Assembly (NCBI RefSeq): GCF_036322805.1
Contig: NZ_AP027272.1
Coordinates: 3,596,001-3,660,000 of the forward strand
Source of the DNA: Planctobacterium marinum
GTDB lineage: Bacteria > Pseudomonadota > Gammaproteobacteria > Enterobacterales > Alteromonadaceae
DNA length: 64,000 nucleotides
Reading direction: 5' to 3'
In this document: piece after piece, positions 1 through 9,473 of the stretch
Layout of the letters: every line of letters begins with the position of its first letter
Position numbering within the stretch: position 1 is the stretch's first letter
Made by a program: the position numbers and the translations under genes
Notes under the pieces: generated by a model
Databases searched by the model: none
What the model was told of the DNA's origin: nothing
The model's input: the letters and a program-made list of their open reading frames with translations, nothing else

Positions 1-549
1 GCGTTAAGAGCAAATGAGGCCGGCTTTTCTCCCTACTGGCAATTTCCGGTCTGCTCTCGAGAGGTTAGGAAGCTTAGTTTGGTTGCGCTCAATTTCTCTG
101 GAGATTTACACGAAAGTTGGCGAGCTTCATTCGGCACGGAACTGAGGGATCCGACTGCTGACAGGCGCATAATAGAATATTGTTTGGCTATTCCCGATGA
201 ACAATACTTGAATCGAAAAGGTTTGCGCTGGCTGGCAACCCGGGCTTTTGCCGAACAACTACCAAAGGCAGTACTACACAATAACTTGCGTGGTACGCAA
301 GATCCGGGTTGGTATTTGCGTATGCAACAAAGCAAAAGAGAGCTTGAATTAGAATACGAACGATTGGTACAAAACACCACGGCGCAGCAAGTGCTAGATT
401 TACCAAGGATGAGACAATTGTTGAACGACTGGCCAGACAATTCTGCGAACTGGAATTCGAAACAAATAATAGGTAGATACCGGCTAGGATTGTCACGAGC
501 CATAATGGTAGGACGTTATATACGCTGGTTTGAAGGAGACAAACGTTAA
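1..549 (+). CDS. Asparagine synthetase-like lasso cyclase (C protein), C-terminal part only
   Basis: The reading frame is open from the first base of the window, so this is the 3' end of a gene that begins to the left (182 codons seen). The residues ELRDPTADRRIIEYCLAIP, then a G-x-R-x-L pair and a LP-x-x-V stretch, match the end of the ATP-dependent amidotransferase domain of asparagine synthetase B. In RiPP loci this family (lasso C protein) adenylates an Asp/Glu side chain to close the lasso ring. The link to a lasso-type pathway is inferred from the B2 protease and ABC exporter downstream; the sequence alone could also be an ordinary AsnB-like enzyme. It converges on the oxygenase remnant, leaving a gap of about 36 bases. 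A TTG at 79 is an internal codon, not the start. Confidence 0.75.
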   Translation, partial: ALRANEAGFSPYWQFPVCSREVRKLSLVALNFSGDLHESWRASFGTELRDPTADRRIIEYCLAIPDEQYLNRKGLRWLATRAFAEQLPKAVLHNNLRGTQDPGWYLRMQQSKRELELEYERLVQNTTAQQVLDLPRMRQLLNDWPDNSANWNSKQIIGRYRLGLSRAIMVGRYIRWFEGDKR

Positions 550-585
550 GGTCCAGGCAGTCCAAAGTGCCGGGCATGAACTATT

Positions 586-1566
586 TCAATAGCGCTCCAA
601 TCTAACTGGCAATCGATGCCCCCAATTTTCTTTGCGCCAAGGTCCATCGATGAAGTACGAAGACTCATGGGCAAAGTTTAAATAGCCACAAGAAGACAAA
701 ATTAAGCGTTGGTCATCTTCCACTATCGCCCTTCGACCATGCATATGTCGTGAGTTATCTAACATAAGAACATCAGACTCCTGCCAGTTAACCTCATGGG
801 TAATCTGCTCAGCCTCATCTTTGACGGTCTGTAAAAGCTCAGTTGAAACCAACGTACCATCGCCAAAGAATGGAAAGTTCTTCAGCTTATGCCTGAATCG
901 CGCGATGAGTAACAAGTTGCCAAACGCCAATTGATTTTTCCACATTGGCTTGTGTAACGCTGGTACGATGTAAGATGAGGATATTCCATCTTTTGTTTTG
1001 ATGAAATTAAAAGGACAATCACTTCTGATTGAGCTTAAATCATTCTTGTCGTTCAACCAGAAATCGAGTTCTTCTTGCGTCGCCCTGTTTTGATAGACCA
1101 AAAAATTTTTCTTCAACCGCTTTTGATCATTTACATCAAGTTTCTTGTCTAACCTTTTTACAAGCTCAATTCCATCACAAATAGTGGTTTGTCCTCCAGA
1201 GGTTGGTGGTTTTAAACAGGCAAAAAAACAGACTTCTGGCTTCCATGGGTCTTTAGCGAGTTCAGCGTTCAATGGAAATTCATCAAAGCCCAAATTAACG
1301 GTTTGAATATTATTTTTTCCATCTAATAGTTTTCGCTGTTTACTACCGTTGAATACCGAAAAATCACAAAACGATTGCGCGAAGCTTCTAAATATAGCTT
1401 GATCTGTTTTAAATCCGCGAAATAAAAGTGCACCTTTGTCAAGATAGGCTTCAATGATTTGTTGTCGATCGATGTTAGTTAAACGTTCATCTTTACAGTT
1501 AGGATTAACTTCGAGATAAATACCGAGATCTTTTAACGTGATGTAGGGGATGTCATCAGAGGGACC
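586..1566 (-). pseudogene. TauD/TfdA-like Fe(II)/2-oxoglutarate oxygenase, no start codon, probably decayed
   Basis: The frame holds 326 codons with the TauD-like order: GALLFRGF near residue 48, FPL-N-A-E where the family normally has L-H-x-E/D, CFFACLKPP-TSGGQTT-x-x-DG, and a C-terminal NSRHMHGRRAI segment carrying the distal His and Arg. Family members usually use a His-x-Asp/Glu...His triad to bind iron; here the first His is Asn (codon AAC, one base from CAC). No ATG, GTG, TTG or CTG lies in the first 90 codons, and TAG at 1567-1569 closes the frame upstream. The first usable start, TTG at 1293, would remove the N-terminal third. Missing start plus lost ligand suggest a pseudogene. Such oxygenases can hydroxylate or desaturate RiPP or amino-acid substrates; the substrate here is unknown. 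Confidence 0.6.
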
Positions 1567-2200
1567 CTATATTTCGCCAGGTTTCTAAAATGATTTGGGT
1601 GTAAGAGTACGGAAGACTTAGTATGCCACAAAGCTTGCAAAGCTACTATCGATGTGTACCGAACTTACAGGGGCATAAATTAGCTCTTGTAACACCTGTT
1701 TTTTCCCAGCAAAGAGAAGTTTTACAACGAAAACCATGCAATCCACTATGTTGCTTAACATTTTATCCCCCGGGGTAATTGCGCCAGATCCCAACTACTC
1801 TTCTTCTTATGCCTGTATAACGCTGTGTTTGAGCATTACTGAGACGTTGACACGCCATAAGCCTCTTTTCAATGCAGTTTATGTAATTCTCGAAAAGTAA
1901 CCCATTAACATCAGACTATTTCGATATCAATACTATATTTGGGTATTATATAAACATCAAAGCCCCATTTTAAATGAAGAAAAATTGCAGTGTTCTGGTA
2001 TTGGTAAGGTTATCACTTTTACTATCTGGAACAATATGTATGGCACCGGGGCAGAGCAACAGAACAAAAGCTTCTGGTTGAGTTGGATATTATTGATTTA
2101 GAGGAATAGGCTGGGGTATTTCAAGTCACTCCTAGCAATTAAAGAGGCTCAGTGATCTGCTACTAACTTGATGGCAACAACTCAAAAATACCGTTAAAAA
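1567..2200. other. Gene-poor 634-base gap in the RiPP-like locus, with three doubtful small ORFs
   Basis: No recognisable gene is present. Three short ORFs have plausible starts. Minus 1618-1761 has 47 codons starting MLSNIVDCMV, with GGGGGA five bases before the ATG. Plus 1623-1778 has 51 codons starting MPQSLQSYYR, with GGAAG seven bases before the ATG; it overlaps the first ORF antisense. Plus 1974-2081 has 35 codons starting MKKNCSVLVL, with a hydrophobic stretch ending LLLSGTIC. None shows the usual lasso leader/core pattern: penultimate leader Thr, then Gly or another small residue at core position 1, with Asp/Glu at core position 7-9. The stretch may hold remnants of the oxygenase 5' end. 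Confidence 0.4.
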
Positions 2201-2650
2201 CTAGATAAAGTGTGACACACTGACAAACTCTTGTTCAACATCACCGCCAGTTATTACCCCTTCGCAGCAAGAGAGCCACGCATGTGCAGCCATTCCCTGC
2301 CCATTATTTGAGCCGGACTTAACTCCCAGGTAAAGTTTGCTTGATTGCCCGCGAAAGCCCAGCATCCACTTTGCAGTCATTGCTTGTGGCAAACATAATG
2401 CTTGCCACGGTACATGGTAAGCCGCACTTTTCACAGCCCACGCAATCCTGAAACGCTTTTCTTGAGAGATTTTGGGCTGTTTATGAACACGACTGGTTGA
2501 CATGGACTCACCTATCAATTTAACCCAATATTTAAACGGAAATGCCCAAACCAAAAAGCGCGCGATTGCCAATAGCATACATGCCTCAATCCAAAGTAAT
2601 AATTCCGTAGATTTAATTTGTCTCAGCTTTTTAAGTGTGGTCACTTTCAT
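2201..2650 (-). CDS. Lasso peptide biosynthesis B2 protein (transglutaminase-like leader protease)
   Basis: The product has 149 residues, the usual size for stand-alone B2 proteins. The core is ALCLPQAMTAKWMLGFRG with Cys86 as the likely nucleophile, then LYLGVKSG, then AAHAWLS with His123. This is the Cys-His arrangement of the transglutaminase-like superfamily found in the leader-cleaving half of split lasso B proteins. The N-terminus carries a hydrophobic helix (about residues 17-37), as is common in this family. The ATG at 2650 is preceded by AAAGGA nine bases upstream. The B1 partner (PqqD-like recognition element) is not in the window and may lie to the left. It is divergent from the nucleotidyltransferase gene, with a 99-base gap that could hold promoters for both. 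Confidence 0.8.
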   Translation of the reverse strand: MKVTTLKKLRQIKSTELLLWIEACMLLAIARFLVWAFPFKYWVKLIGESMSTSRVHKQPKISQEKRFRIAWAVKSAAYHVPWQALCLPQAMTAKWMLGFRGQSSKLYLGVKSGSNNGQGMAAHAWLSCCEGVITGGDVEQEFVSVSHFI

Positions 2651-2749
2651 CGCTTTAATCCTTTAGATTTCAAATGAATTCACCTCGCAATAGCAGTGAT
2701 AAAATCGTAAACTAAAGCGACCAGAAAAGACACCAGGATCGCTCAACAG

Positions 2750-3945
2750 TTGCAATTGACTTCAAACTACCAACCGTCAAAAGAATTGTCACTCCTACTT
2801 ACTGCCGCTACTTTAGGCTGTCCGCTCAAGGATAGCCAACGACTAGAATTAACATGGAAGGATATTGACTGGCAAAAGACATTAAAATTAGCAAAATTTC
2901 ATGGGCTGAACTGTTGGCTGGCCGAATATGTAAAAGACGAACCAGAAATACCCAATGAGATAAGGAAAAGGTTGACATTAAGGCACCGAAAACAACTGTT
3001 ATTCCATGTTTTTACAGAGCAAAAAAAACAGAAATAGTAAACCTTCTAACACAAGCCAACATTCGTTTTGCAATCATAAAAGGAGTTGCCATAGCAAAGC
3101 CAGTATTTGGAGAGCGTTGGTATTACCGTTCGATTCTTGATCTTGATATTCTAATTGACCCCGTGCAGCTAGAAAAGGCTTTTGAACTATTGAAAAGCCA
3201 AGGCTATATCGATACTTGCAACGAGCCACTGAACTCTGCTGACTTCAAAAAAATAGCAACCGATCATCAAAAATTAGTGCTCATAGAACACACTATCGAA
3301 CTCCCTGAGCGACAATTGGAATTAGATATTCACTGGAAACTTAGACGCAACGCTCTACTACCCATCGAATATAGCGATTTATTCAATAGTATAAAATCTG
3401 ATAATACTGTCCCCCGCCTAATAGAGCCTCTTGAATTTATATATTTATGCGTTTGTGGAACTAACGATGGTTGGCAAAAATTAAAATCCGTTGTGGATAT
3501 TCTGTATTACGCCCAACTTATTGAGGATTGGACGGTAGTTAATAAATTAGCTGACAGGCTCGGATTAGCACATATTGTCAATGCATCACTTGCAGTATGT
3601 GACTATTTTTTTGGTACATGTTACGGTCCGATTCAGCTAAGTCGCAAAGAACACACCATTTGTGCATTCGTCATAAGTAGTTATCTCAAATATGGTGAAA
3701 TTCCACATGTACACGGGTATATCAATAATAGTAATCTTTACCAGTTTGCTAAATCAACCCTGTCTTGGTGGATGGCGATTAACAGTGATTTAGTTTCACC
3801 ATTAACGGTGCTCAGGGAATTAGCAACACCAAATAACGAAGATATTGCGAAGGGTACATTATCTGATGAGAGTGGTATGGTCAGTCAGCTCTTGAAACGA
3901 TTAGTCAGAATTGTTCGAAAATACTACATGGCTAAACGTGATTAG
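2750..3945 (+). pseudogene. Nucleotidyltransferase family protein (NTP_transf_5 type), split by a frameshift at an A8 run
   Basis: Two frames belong to one gene. Codons from TTG 2750 run to TAG at 3035-3037. The second frame continues the same family from about 3022 to 3945. Joined near 3021-3028 they give about 398 residues, with IRFAIIKGVAIAKP, then RSILDLDILID holding the D-x-D pair of the nucleotidyltransferase fold, then LELDIHW. This matches the uncharacterised nucleotidyltransferases often found in asparagine-synthetase/B2/ABC RiPP loci. The break lies in eight consecutive A residues; one more A would restore a single frame. It could be a true lesion, a sequencing error, or slippage at the A-tract. 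The 3' end overlaps the start of the ABC gene by eight bases when GTG 3938 is used. Confidence 0.7.
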
Positions 3946-5689
3946 AAAATATTTAGCTTTTATCGCCAATATTGTTGGCAAAGACACACTATTTGCTGCG
4001 ACAGGCTTATTTGCACTGGGATTTATGGAAGGTGTCAGCCTGATGTTGATTATTCCATTACTGGCAACTATTGGTGTAACGGAACAACAGGTGACCAGCC
4101 ACCCTATCACCCTCAAGCTTACTCAGTTTGCTGATGCTATCGGTTTACCCTTAAACATTTTTACTGTGCTATTAGCTTTTATAGTATTAATTGCGATAAG
4201 AGAATTGCTTATTAAGCGACAAACCATCCACAATAACGCCATACAACAAAAAATAGTTAATGCATTTCGACTAGAGCTTTATAAAGCGCTTATTTATAGT
4301 AACTGGTTACTTTTCACGAAAATACGCCATTCAGATATGACTCAGGCGTTGACCCAAGATATAAACCGTATTGGCTTGATGGTATTAATCTCTATCAGGA
4401 TGGCCTCTACAATAGTGATCGCCAGCGTCTATTTAATTGGTTCTTTTATTGTTTCGTTTGAGATGACCTTGCTTACTTTTTTAAGCGTTGTTCTACTGTT
4501 GTGGTTTGGACGTAAGAAGCTAAATGACGCCTATCGATTTGGTGGCATTCACACCAGCCATCACGATAAAATGTATTCATTGATCAGTGAGAGCCTCACA
4601 GGTATTAAAACAGCCAAATGTTTTAGTAGCGAAAATCGGCAAGTTGCTGATTTTGCCAGTAACATAGATGCGATTTATGAAGTTCAAAGCCAAACTTGTG
4701 CAAGCAGAGCTAATGCTAAGTTCATGTTTGGCTTAGGTACGGCAATAATTTTGGCCAGTTTTTTATTTATTGCTGTTGAGATGTTACAACTTTCGATAAT
4801 CTCAATCTTGGTATTGGTATTTTTGTTCTCTCGCCTATCACCAAAAGTATCGTTATTGCAACAAGATCTGCTCCGATTAATCAATACCCTACCAGCTTTG
4901 AGCTCCTTTGATCAATTGTTAACGCAAGCTCAGGCATGCTTTGAACAAAATGGAAAAGAAACCAAACTGGTTGCACCAGAAAGACAGATCACCCTTGAAA
5001 ATATCTGCTTTTCTTACATACCCATCGATAATGCAACTACGGTAAAAACCTTAACTGACGTCCAGCTTACTATTCCCGTTGGACAAATAATTGGGATTAT
5101 CGGCCCATCCGGCTCAGGTAAAAGTACTCTCGCAGACATTTTGATGGGTTTGATCGCACCTCAAAGTGGCGAAATCAGAATTGATGGCAATAAACTCAAA
5201 GAAGAGCAATTATTGCAGTGGCGTAGACATATCAGTTACGTGCCACAAGAGACTCACTTATTCCATGATAGCGTCAGAAACAATTTACTCTGGAGCAAGC
5301 CAGATGCTACAGAAGCACAATTGTTGACCGCGCTCAAACAGGCAAATGCGCTCGATTTTGTAATGGCACTACCCCAAGGATTGGATACGTCAGTTGGTGA
5401 AAAAGGAATCGGGTTGTCAGGTGGTCAACGTCAACGCCTTGCTCTAGCAAGAGCATTACTGCCTGACCCAACATTGCTCATTCTGGACGAAGCTACCAGT
5501 GCTTTAGATGATGAAAATCAAAGCACAATTATGAAGGTAATAAATCAATTAAAAGGGAAACTAACTACTGTCATAATCACCCATCATCTATCTAGTCTGC
5601 GAGACGTTGATCGCATATATATTATGAAGAATGGTCAAATTGAGGATTATTTGAGCTCTGAAATTACTGAAAAGAACTTTTTAACATAA
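3938..5689 (+). CDS. ABC transporter, fused membrane and ATPase domains (RiPP exporter type)
   Basis: The 583-residue half-transporter has a six-helix exporter domain (about residues 1-320) followed by an ATPase domain. Walker A is GPSGSGKST (near 390), the Q-loop follows in SYVPQETHLF, the signature is LSGGQRQRLALARA (near 493), Walker B is LLILDEATSALD (near 515), and the H-loop is ITHH. All ATP-binding residues appear intact. There is no N-terminal C39 peptidase, in line with leader removal by the separate B2 protein. Exporters of this type (McjD-like) move the mature peptide out and give self-immunity; that role is inferred from context. GTG 3938 overlaps the preceding stop and is preferred; a TTG at 3911 would add nine residues. 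Confidence 0.8.
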   Translation: MIRKYLAFIANIVGKDTLFAATGLFALGFMEGVSLMLIIPLLATIGVTEQQVTSHPITLKLTQFADAIGLPLNIFTVLLAFIVLIAIRELLIKRQTIHNNAIQQKIVNAFRLELYKALIYSNWLLFTKIRHSDMTQALTQDINRIGLMVLISIRMASTIVIASVYLIGSFIVSFEMTLLTFLSVVLLLWFGRKKLNDAYRFGGIHTSHHDKMYSLISESLTGIKTAKCFSSENRQVADFASNIDAIYEVQSQTCASRANAKFMFGLGTAIILASFLFIAVEMLQLSIISILVLVFLFSRLSPKVSLLQQDLLRLINTLPALSSFDQLLTQAQACFEQNGKETKLVAPERQITLENICFSYIPIDNATTVKTLTDVQLTIPVGQIIGIIGPSGSGKSTLADILMGLIAPQSGEIRIDGNKLKEEQLLQWRRHISYVPQETHLFHDSVRNNLLWSKPDATEAQLLTALKQANALDFVMALPQGLDTSVGEKGIGLSGGQRQRLALARALLPDPTLLILDEATSALDDENQSTIMKVINQLKGKLTTVIITHHLSSLRDVDRIYIMKNGQIEDYLSSEITEKNFLT

Positions 5690-5907
5690 ATATCTCACCA
5701 GCGACCACACTGTGAAACGTTCACGCGGATTCTGACAATCCAGTTAGATAAATTTTCCTGACTATAGCATTTGTAGCCCATTTTGATTCAACTTTTGATG
5801 AGCAATATTTGAGTGCAAGCGCAAGCTGGTACCCTCATAAATCAGTTGAATTTCGCCGTGAACTTAGACCAGATTACTAAGTATGTCTGACACATTGCAC
5901 CTATACA

Positions 5908-5936
5908 TTACAAGCGCCAGATTATAAACTTATAAT
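5908..5936 (+). promoter_or_regulatory. Possible sigma70 promoter for map-glnD-dapD
   Basis: A perfect TATAAT (5931-5936) lies 36 bases before the map start. A weak -35 match, TTACAA (5908-5913), sits at 17-base spacing. The site is in the 282-base gap after the ABC gene, which shows no other gene. Confidence 0.35.
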
Positions 5937-5971
5937 ACAAAAATTGACTAAACAGCTATCAGGAAAGAATC

Positions 5972-6766
5972 TTGACGATAACTATCAAAACCCCAGAAGA
6001 AATCGAAAAAATGCGAGTTGCTGGAAAGTTGGCATCCGAAGTACTGGAAATGATTGGTGAGCACGTCAAAAAAGGTGTCACAACCGACGAGCTTAATAGC
6101 ATTTGCCATGATTACATTGTTAACGTGCAGGGCGGTATTCCGGCACCGTTAAACTATGGTAATCCCCCCTTTCCCAAATCCATTTGTACTTCTGTAAATC
6201 ACGTTATTTGTCACGGTATTCCTTCAGACAAGAAGTTAAAAGATGGCGACATTGTGAATATCGACGTTACCGTGATCAAAGACGGCTACCACGGTGATAC
6301 CTCAAAGATGTTCGTGGTGGGCAAACCGAGTATCCTGGCGGAACGTCTTATTAAAGTGACACAAGAATGTTTGTACAAGGGTATAGAGATTGTCAAACCT
6401 GGAACGCGTGTCGGCGACATCGGCGCAGTTATTCAGCAGTACGCTGAGCAGCACAACTATTCCGTAGTCCGCGAATACTGTGGCCATGGTATTGGTGCCA
6501 GCTTCCATGAAGAGCCACAGATTTTGCACTATGGCAAAGCCGGTACTGGTGACGTACTCAAAGAAGGTATGTGCTTCACTATTGAGCCTATGATTAATGC
6601 TGGAAAACGCTTCAGTAAATTGCTACCAGATGACTGGACAGTAGTTACCAAGGATCGCAGTTTAAGTGCGCAATGGGAGCATACGCTGTTGGTTACCAGC
6701 GATGGCTGTGAGATCTTGACGCTGCGCTCAGATGAAACCATTGATCGGGTAATCAAAGCCGCCTGA
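5972..6766 (+). CDS. map: Methionine aminopeptidase, type I
   Basis: This cytoplasmic dinuclear metalloprotease removes the initiator Met from nascent proteins. The 264-residue length is that of the bacterial type I enzyme. All five metal ligands are visible: Asp98 in NIDVTV, Asp109 in YHGDTS, His172 in CGHGIG, Glu205 in TIEPM and Glu236 in WEHT; the substrate-binding His is in VICHGIP. The start is TTG preceded by AGGAAAG. It leads an apparent operon with glnD (46-base gap) and dapD, the same order as in E. coli. In many gammaproteobacteria map is divergent from rpsB; here the RiPP-like locus lies on that side instead. Confidence 0.97.
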   Translation: MTITIKTPEEIEKMRVAGKLASEVLEMIGEHVKKGVTTDELNSICHDYIVNVQGGIPAPLNYGNPPFPKSICTSVNHVICHGIPSDKKLKDGDIVNIDVTVIKDGYHGDTSKMFVVGKPSILAERLIKVTQECLYKGIEIVKPGTRVGDIGAVIQQYAEQHNYSVVREYCGHGIGASFHEEPQILHYGKAGTGDVLKEGMCFTIEPMINAGKRFSKLLPDDWTVVTKDRSLSAQWEHTLLVTSDGCEILTLRSDETIDRVIKAA

Positions 6767-6812
6767 ACCGTATATAATACCCAGAAAAATCAGTAGAACC
6801 AGGGGAATAACA

Positions 6813-9443
6813 TTGGCACTGCAAAGCTTACTTAGTCAGGTGCGCCTGATCACCAGCCCCAACAATACCAAAGCGTTTAAAGAGTGCATTAGCAACTCTT
6901 ACGACTGGCTGGAACAAGAATTTGAAACCACCGATGTTAACACCCTGGTGACTGGTCGAGCGGCATTCGTCGATGCTGTGCTCAGCCATATCTGGCGATT
7001 ACTGGAGCTGGAGCAAGTGAAGCAGCTCGCTCTGGTGGCCGTAGGTGGTTACGGTCGCGGCCATTTACAGCCTTATTCCGATGTAGATTTACTTATCCTT
7101 TCGCACAAGACTTTGGATAAAGACACTCAAGAGAAAGTAACTCAATTCATTACCCTACTTTGGGATATTGGCCTGGATATCGGACAATCCGTGCGCACTA
7201 TCAAGGAAACCATCAAACTGGCCAAAGAAGATGTCACTATCGCCACCAACCTGATTGAATCTCGAGTGCTAATTGGCAGCCACAGTGTCTTTGAAGAGTT
7301 GCATGATAAATTGCAGTCTCGCGCCTTCTGGCCAAGCAAGCTGTTCTACACCGCTAAGTTCGATGAACAACAGGTTCGCCATGCCAAGTTCAATGGCACC
7401 AGTTATAATCTTGAGCCCAATGTAAAAGAAAACCCCGGCTGTCTACGCGACATTCAATGCATCGGCTGGGTAGCCAAAAAACACTTCAGTGTTTTAAAGG
7501 GTAAAGACCTGGTGGATTACGGTTATTTCACGCGACAGGAGCTGGATGAACTCACAGAGTGTCGTAGTCATTTGTGGCGAATTCGATTCATTCTACATAT
7601 CATCGCGGGTCGCAGCGAAAACCGTTTGTTATTCGACTATCAACCAGAGGTCGCCCGCCGTCTTGGCTATGGTGATGAAGGTAAGGCCTCTGTTGAAAAA
7701 ATGATGAAGGCGTTTTTCCGGGTGGTACGCCGAGTCAGAGAGCTGAATGAAATGCTTCTTGGCCATTTTCGTCATGAAATGTTGGGGGAGCGACTGAAGG
7801 TCGAAAAAGTCATTTCTGACGACTTTGATGTTAAAGGTGGCCTGGTGCATGCGCGGCATGAAAGAGTGTTTGATGCGCCGGTAAAAATCCTCAACTTCTT
7901 CCACATCATTACTGATAATCCTGAAATCAAGGGCATGCACGCCTCTACCCTGCGCCTTCTGCGCAATGCCCGCAGAATTTATCAGGAACAAGACATCTTT
8001 TTGTGTGAGTATCCCGAGTGCCGAGAATCCTTTTTGGCTTTGGTGAAGAAGACTGATTTTTTCGAATTGAGTTGGGATTTGATGCACAAACACGGCATCA
8101 TGCAAAGCTACATACCCCAATGGAACCACATTGTTGGCATGATGCAATTCGACTTGTTCCATGCCTACACCGTGGATGAGCATACCCATCGCCTGATAAA
8201 AAACTTGGCCCGCTACAACCACAAAGAGTTTGATCACGAGTTTCCTCGTTGCGGCCGTATCATGCGCAATGCTGATAAACCAGAACTGCTATTTCTGGCG
8301 GGTATCTTCCACGATATTGCCAAGGGCAGAAACGGCGATCACTCCAAATTAGGTGCCGAAGATGTCGAGCAATTTTGTCAACTACACGACATCCCTGAGA
8401 AAGACAAAAATCTAATCAAATGGTTAGTGGCACAGCATTTAACCATGTCGGTAATTGCCCAACGCAGAGACATTTATGATCCGGAGGTTGTGCAGGATTT
8501 TGCCGCTACAGTCCGGACTCAGGAGCAACTGGAGTTACTTTACGCATTAACGCTTGCTGATATTCGCGCCACCAATAGTAACCTCTGGAATGAATGGAAA
8601 TCTTCCCTATTGCGTGAGCTTTTCCTGATGACGCAAAAAGCACTGGAGAATGGTCTTGAAAACAAATTCGACCTGCAATCCAGAGAAAAAGAACACAAAG
8701 CCAGTGCTATGCGCTCCTTATTGGAAGATTATGAAGAATCGGCGGTAGAAAAAGCATGGGAGAAGTTTCCGGCAGACTATTTTGCACGCTTCAAGCCGGA
8801 CCAAATTGCATGGCACACCCATATTATTTTGCATAACCTTTACAACGAGCATTACCCCTTGGTTGTTGCCGTTACTGATGGTACGGCAAAAAGCGGGACA
8901 GAGCTGCTAATGTATGGTGAAGACAGACCCAGGTTATTCGCGCAAGTCGCTTCCGTACTGGACAGCAGAAACTGCTCTATTCAGGACGCGCAACTAATGA
9001 TGACGCAAGATGGTTATATCTTTGATAGTTTTATTATTTTGGAACAGGACGGAAAACGCATAAGCTCACCCAGCAGACTGAAAAGTTTGCAAGATGCTAT
9101 TGTGACGCAATTACAAAAGCCCGGTGTCGAGCATGTCAACAAACGGCGTATTCCACGGCAATTAAAACAGTTGGCAGTGCCCACTAAAGTGCGCTTTTTT
9201 GGCAATCAGGATGATGTCACCATGATGGAACTGGAAGCACTGGATGCACCAGGCTTATTAGCCAAGCTTGGGCACATATTCGTGGAACAGGATTTATCGC
9301 TACACCACGCCAAAATCACCACCATAGGTGAGCGAGCAGAAGATTTATTTATCTTGAGCAATAGCGAAGGAAAATGCCTGACTAACAAACAACAGGTGCA
9401 ATTAAAACAAACAATCTCAGAAAGGCTGTCGGATAGTGACTAG
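6813..9443 (+). CDS. glnD: Bifunctional uridylyltransferase/uridylyl-removing enzyme GlnD
   Basis: GlnD senses glutamine and attaches or removes UMP on the PII proteins, controlling glutamine synthetase and nitrogen regulation. The 876-residue protein has the full domain set. The nucleotidyltransferase core is GGYGRG (78-83) followed by SDVDLL with Asp90 and Asp92. A helical linker follows. The HD hydrolase has the FHDIAKG motif near residue 499. Two ACT domains begin near 696 (EDRPRLFAQVASVL) and 804 (LDAPGLLAKLGHIF). The start is TTG after an AGGGGAA ribosome-binding site. It sits between map and dapD, as in E. coli. Confidence 0.97.
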   Translation: MALQSLLSQVRLITSPNNTKAFKECISNSYDWLEQEFETTDVNTLVTGRAAFVDAVLSHIWRLLELEQVKQLALVAVGGYGRGHLQPYSDVDLLILSHKTLDKDTQEKVTQFITLLWDIGLDIGQSVRTIKETIKLAKEDVTIATNLIESRVLIGSHSVFEELHDKLQSRAFWPSKLFYTAKFDEQQVRHAKFNGTSYNLEPNVKENPGCLRDIQCIGWVAKKHFSVLKGKDLVDYGYFTRQELDELTECRSHLWRIRFILHIIAGRSENRLLFDYQPEVARRLGYGDEGKASVEKMMKAFFRVVRRVRELNEMLLGHFRHEMLGERLKVEKVISDDFDVKGGLVHARHERVFDAPVKILNFFHIITDNPEIKGMHASTLRLLRNARRIYQEQDIFLCEYPECRESFLALVKKTDFFELSWDLMHKHGIMQSYIPQWNHIVGMMQFDLFHAYTVDEHTHRLIKNLARYNHKEFDHEFPRCGRIMRNADKPELLFLAGIFHDIAKGRNGDHSKLGAEDVEQFCQLHDIPEKDKNLIKWLVAQHLTMSVIAQRRDIYDPEVVQDFAATVRTQEQLELLYALTLADIRATNSNLWNEWKSSLLRELFLMTQKALENGLENKFDLQSREKEHKASAMRSLLEDYEESAVEKAWEKFPADYFARFKPDQIAWHTHIILHNLYNEHYPLVVAVTDGTAKSGTELLMYGEDRPRLFAQVASVLDSRNCSIQDAQLMMTQDGYIFDSFIILEQDGKRISSPSRLKSLQDAIVTQLQKPGVEHVNKRRIPRQLKQLAVPTKVRFFGNQDDVTMMELEALDAPGLLAKLGHIFVEQDLSLHHAKITTIGERAEDLFILSNSEGKCLTNKQQVQLKQTISERLSDSD

Positions 9444-9473
9444 CCAGCTAAACCTATAGGAACACAAAAACCC

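Noticed and set aside
1623-1778. Reading the 51-codon ORF as a lasso precursor
   Set aside because: No penultimate leader Thr and no Asp/Glu at core position 7-9 after its only suitable Gly.
5711-5725. CRP-like palindrome TGTGA-AACGT-TCACG after the ABC gene
   Set aside because: The half-sites are five bases apart rather than six, and it lies far from the nearest start.
7629-8237. A 202-codon minus-strand open frame inside glnD
   Set aside because: Antisense shadow of the conserved glnD coding frame; no family features of its own.
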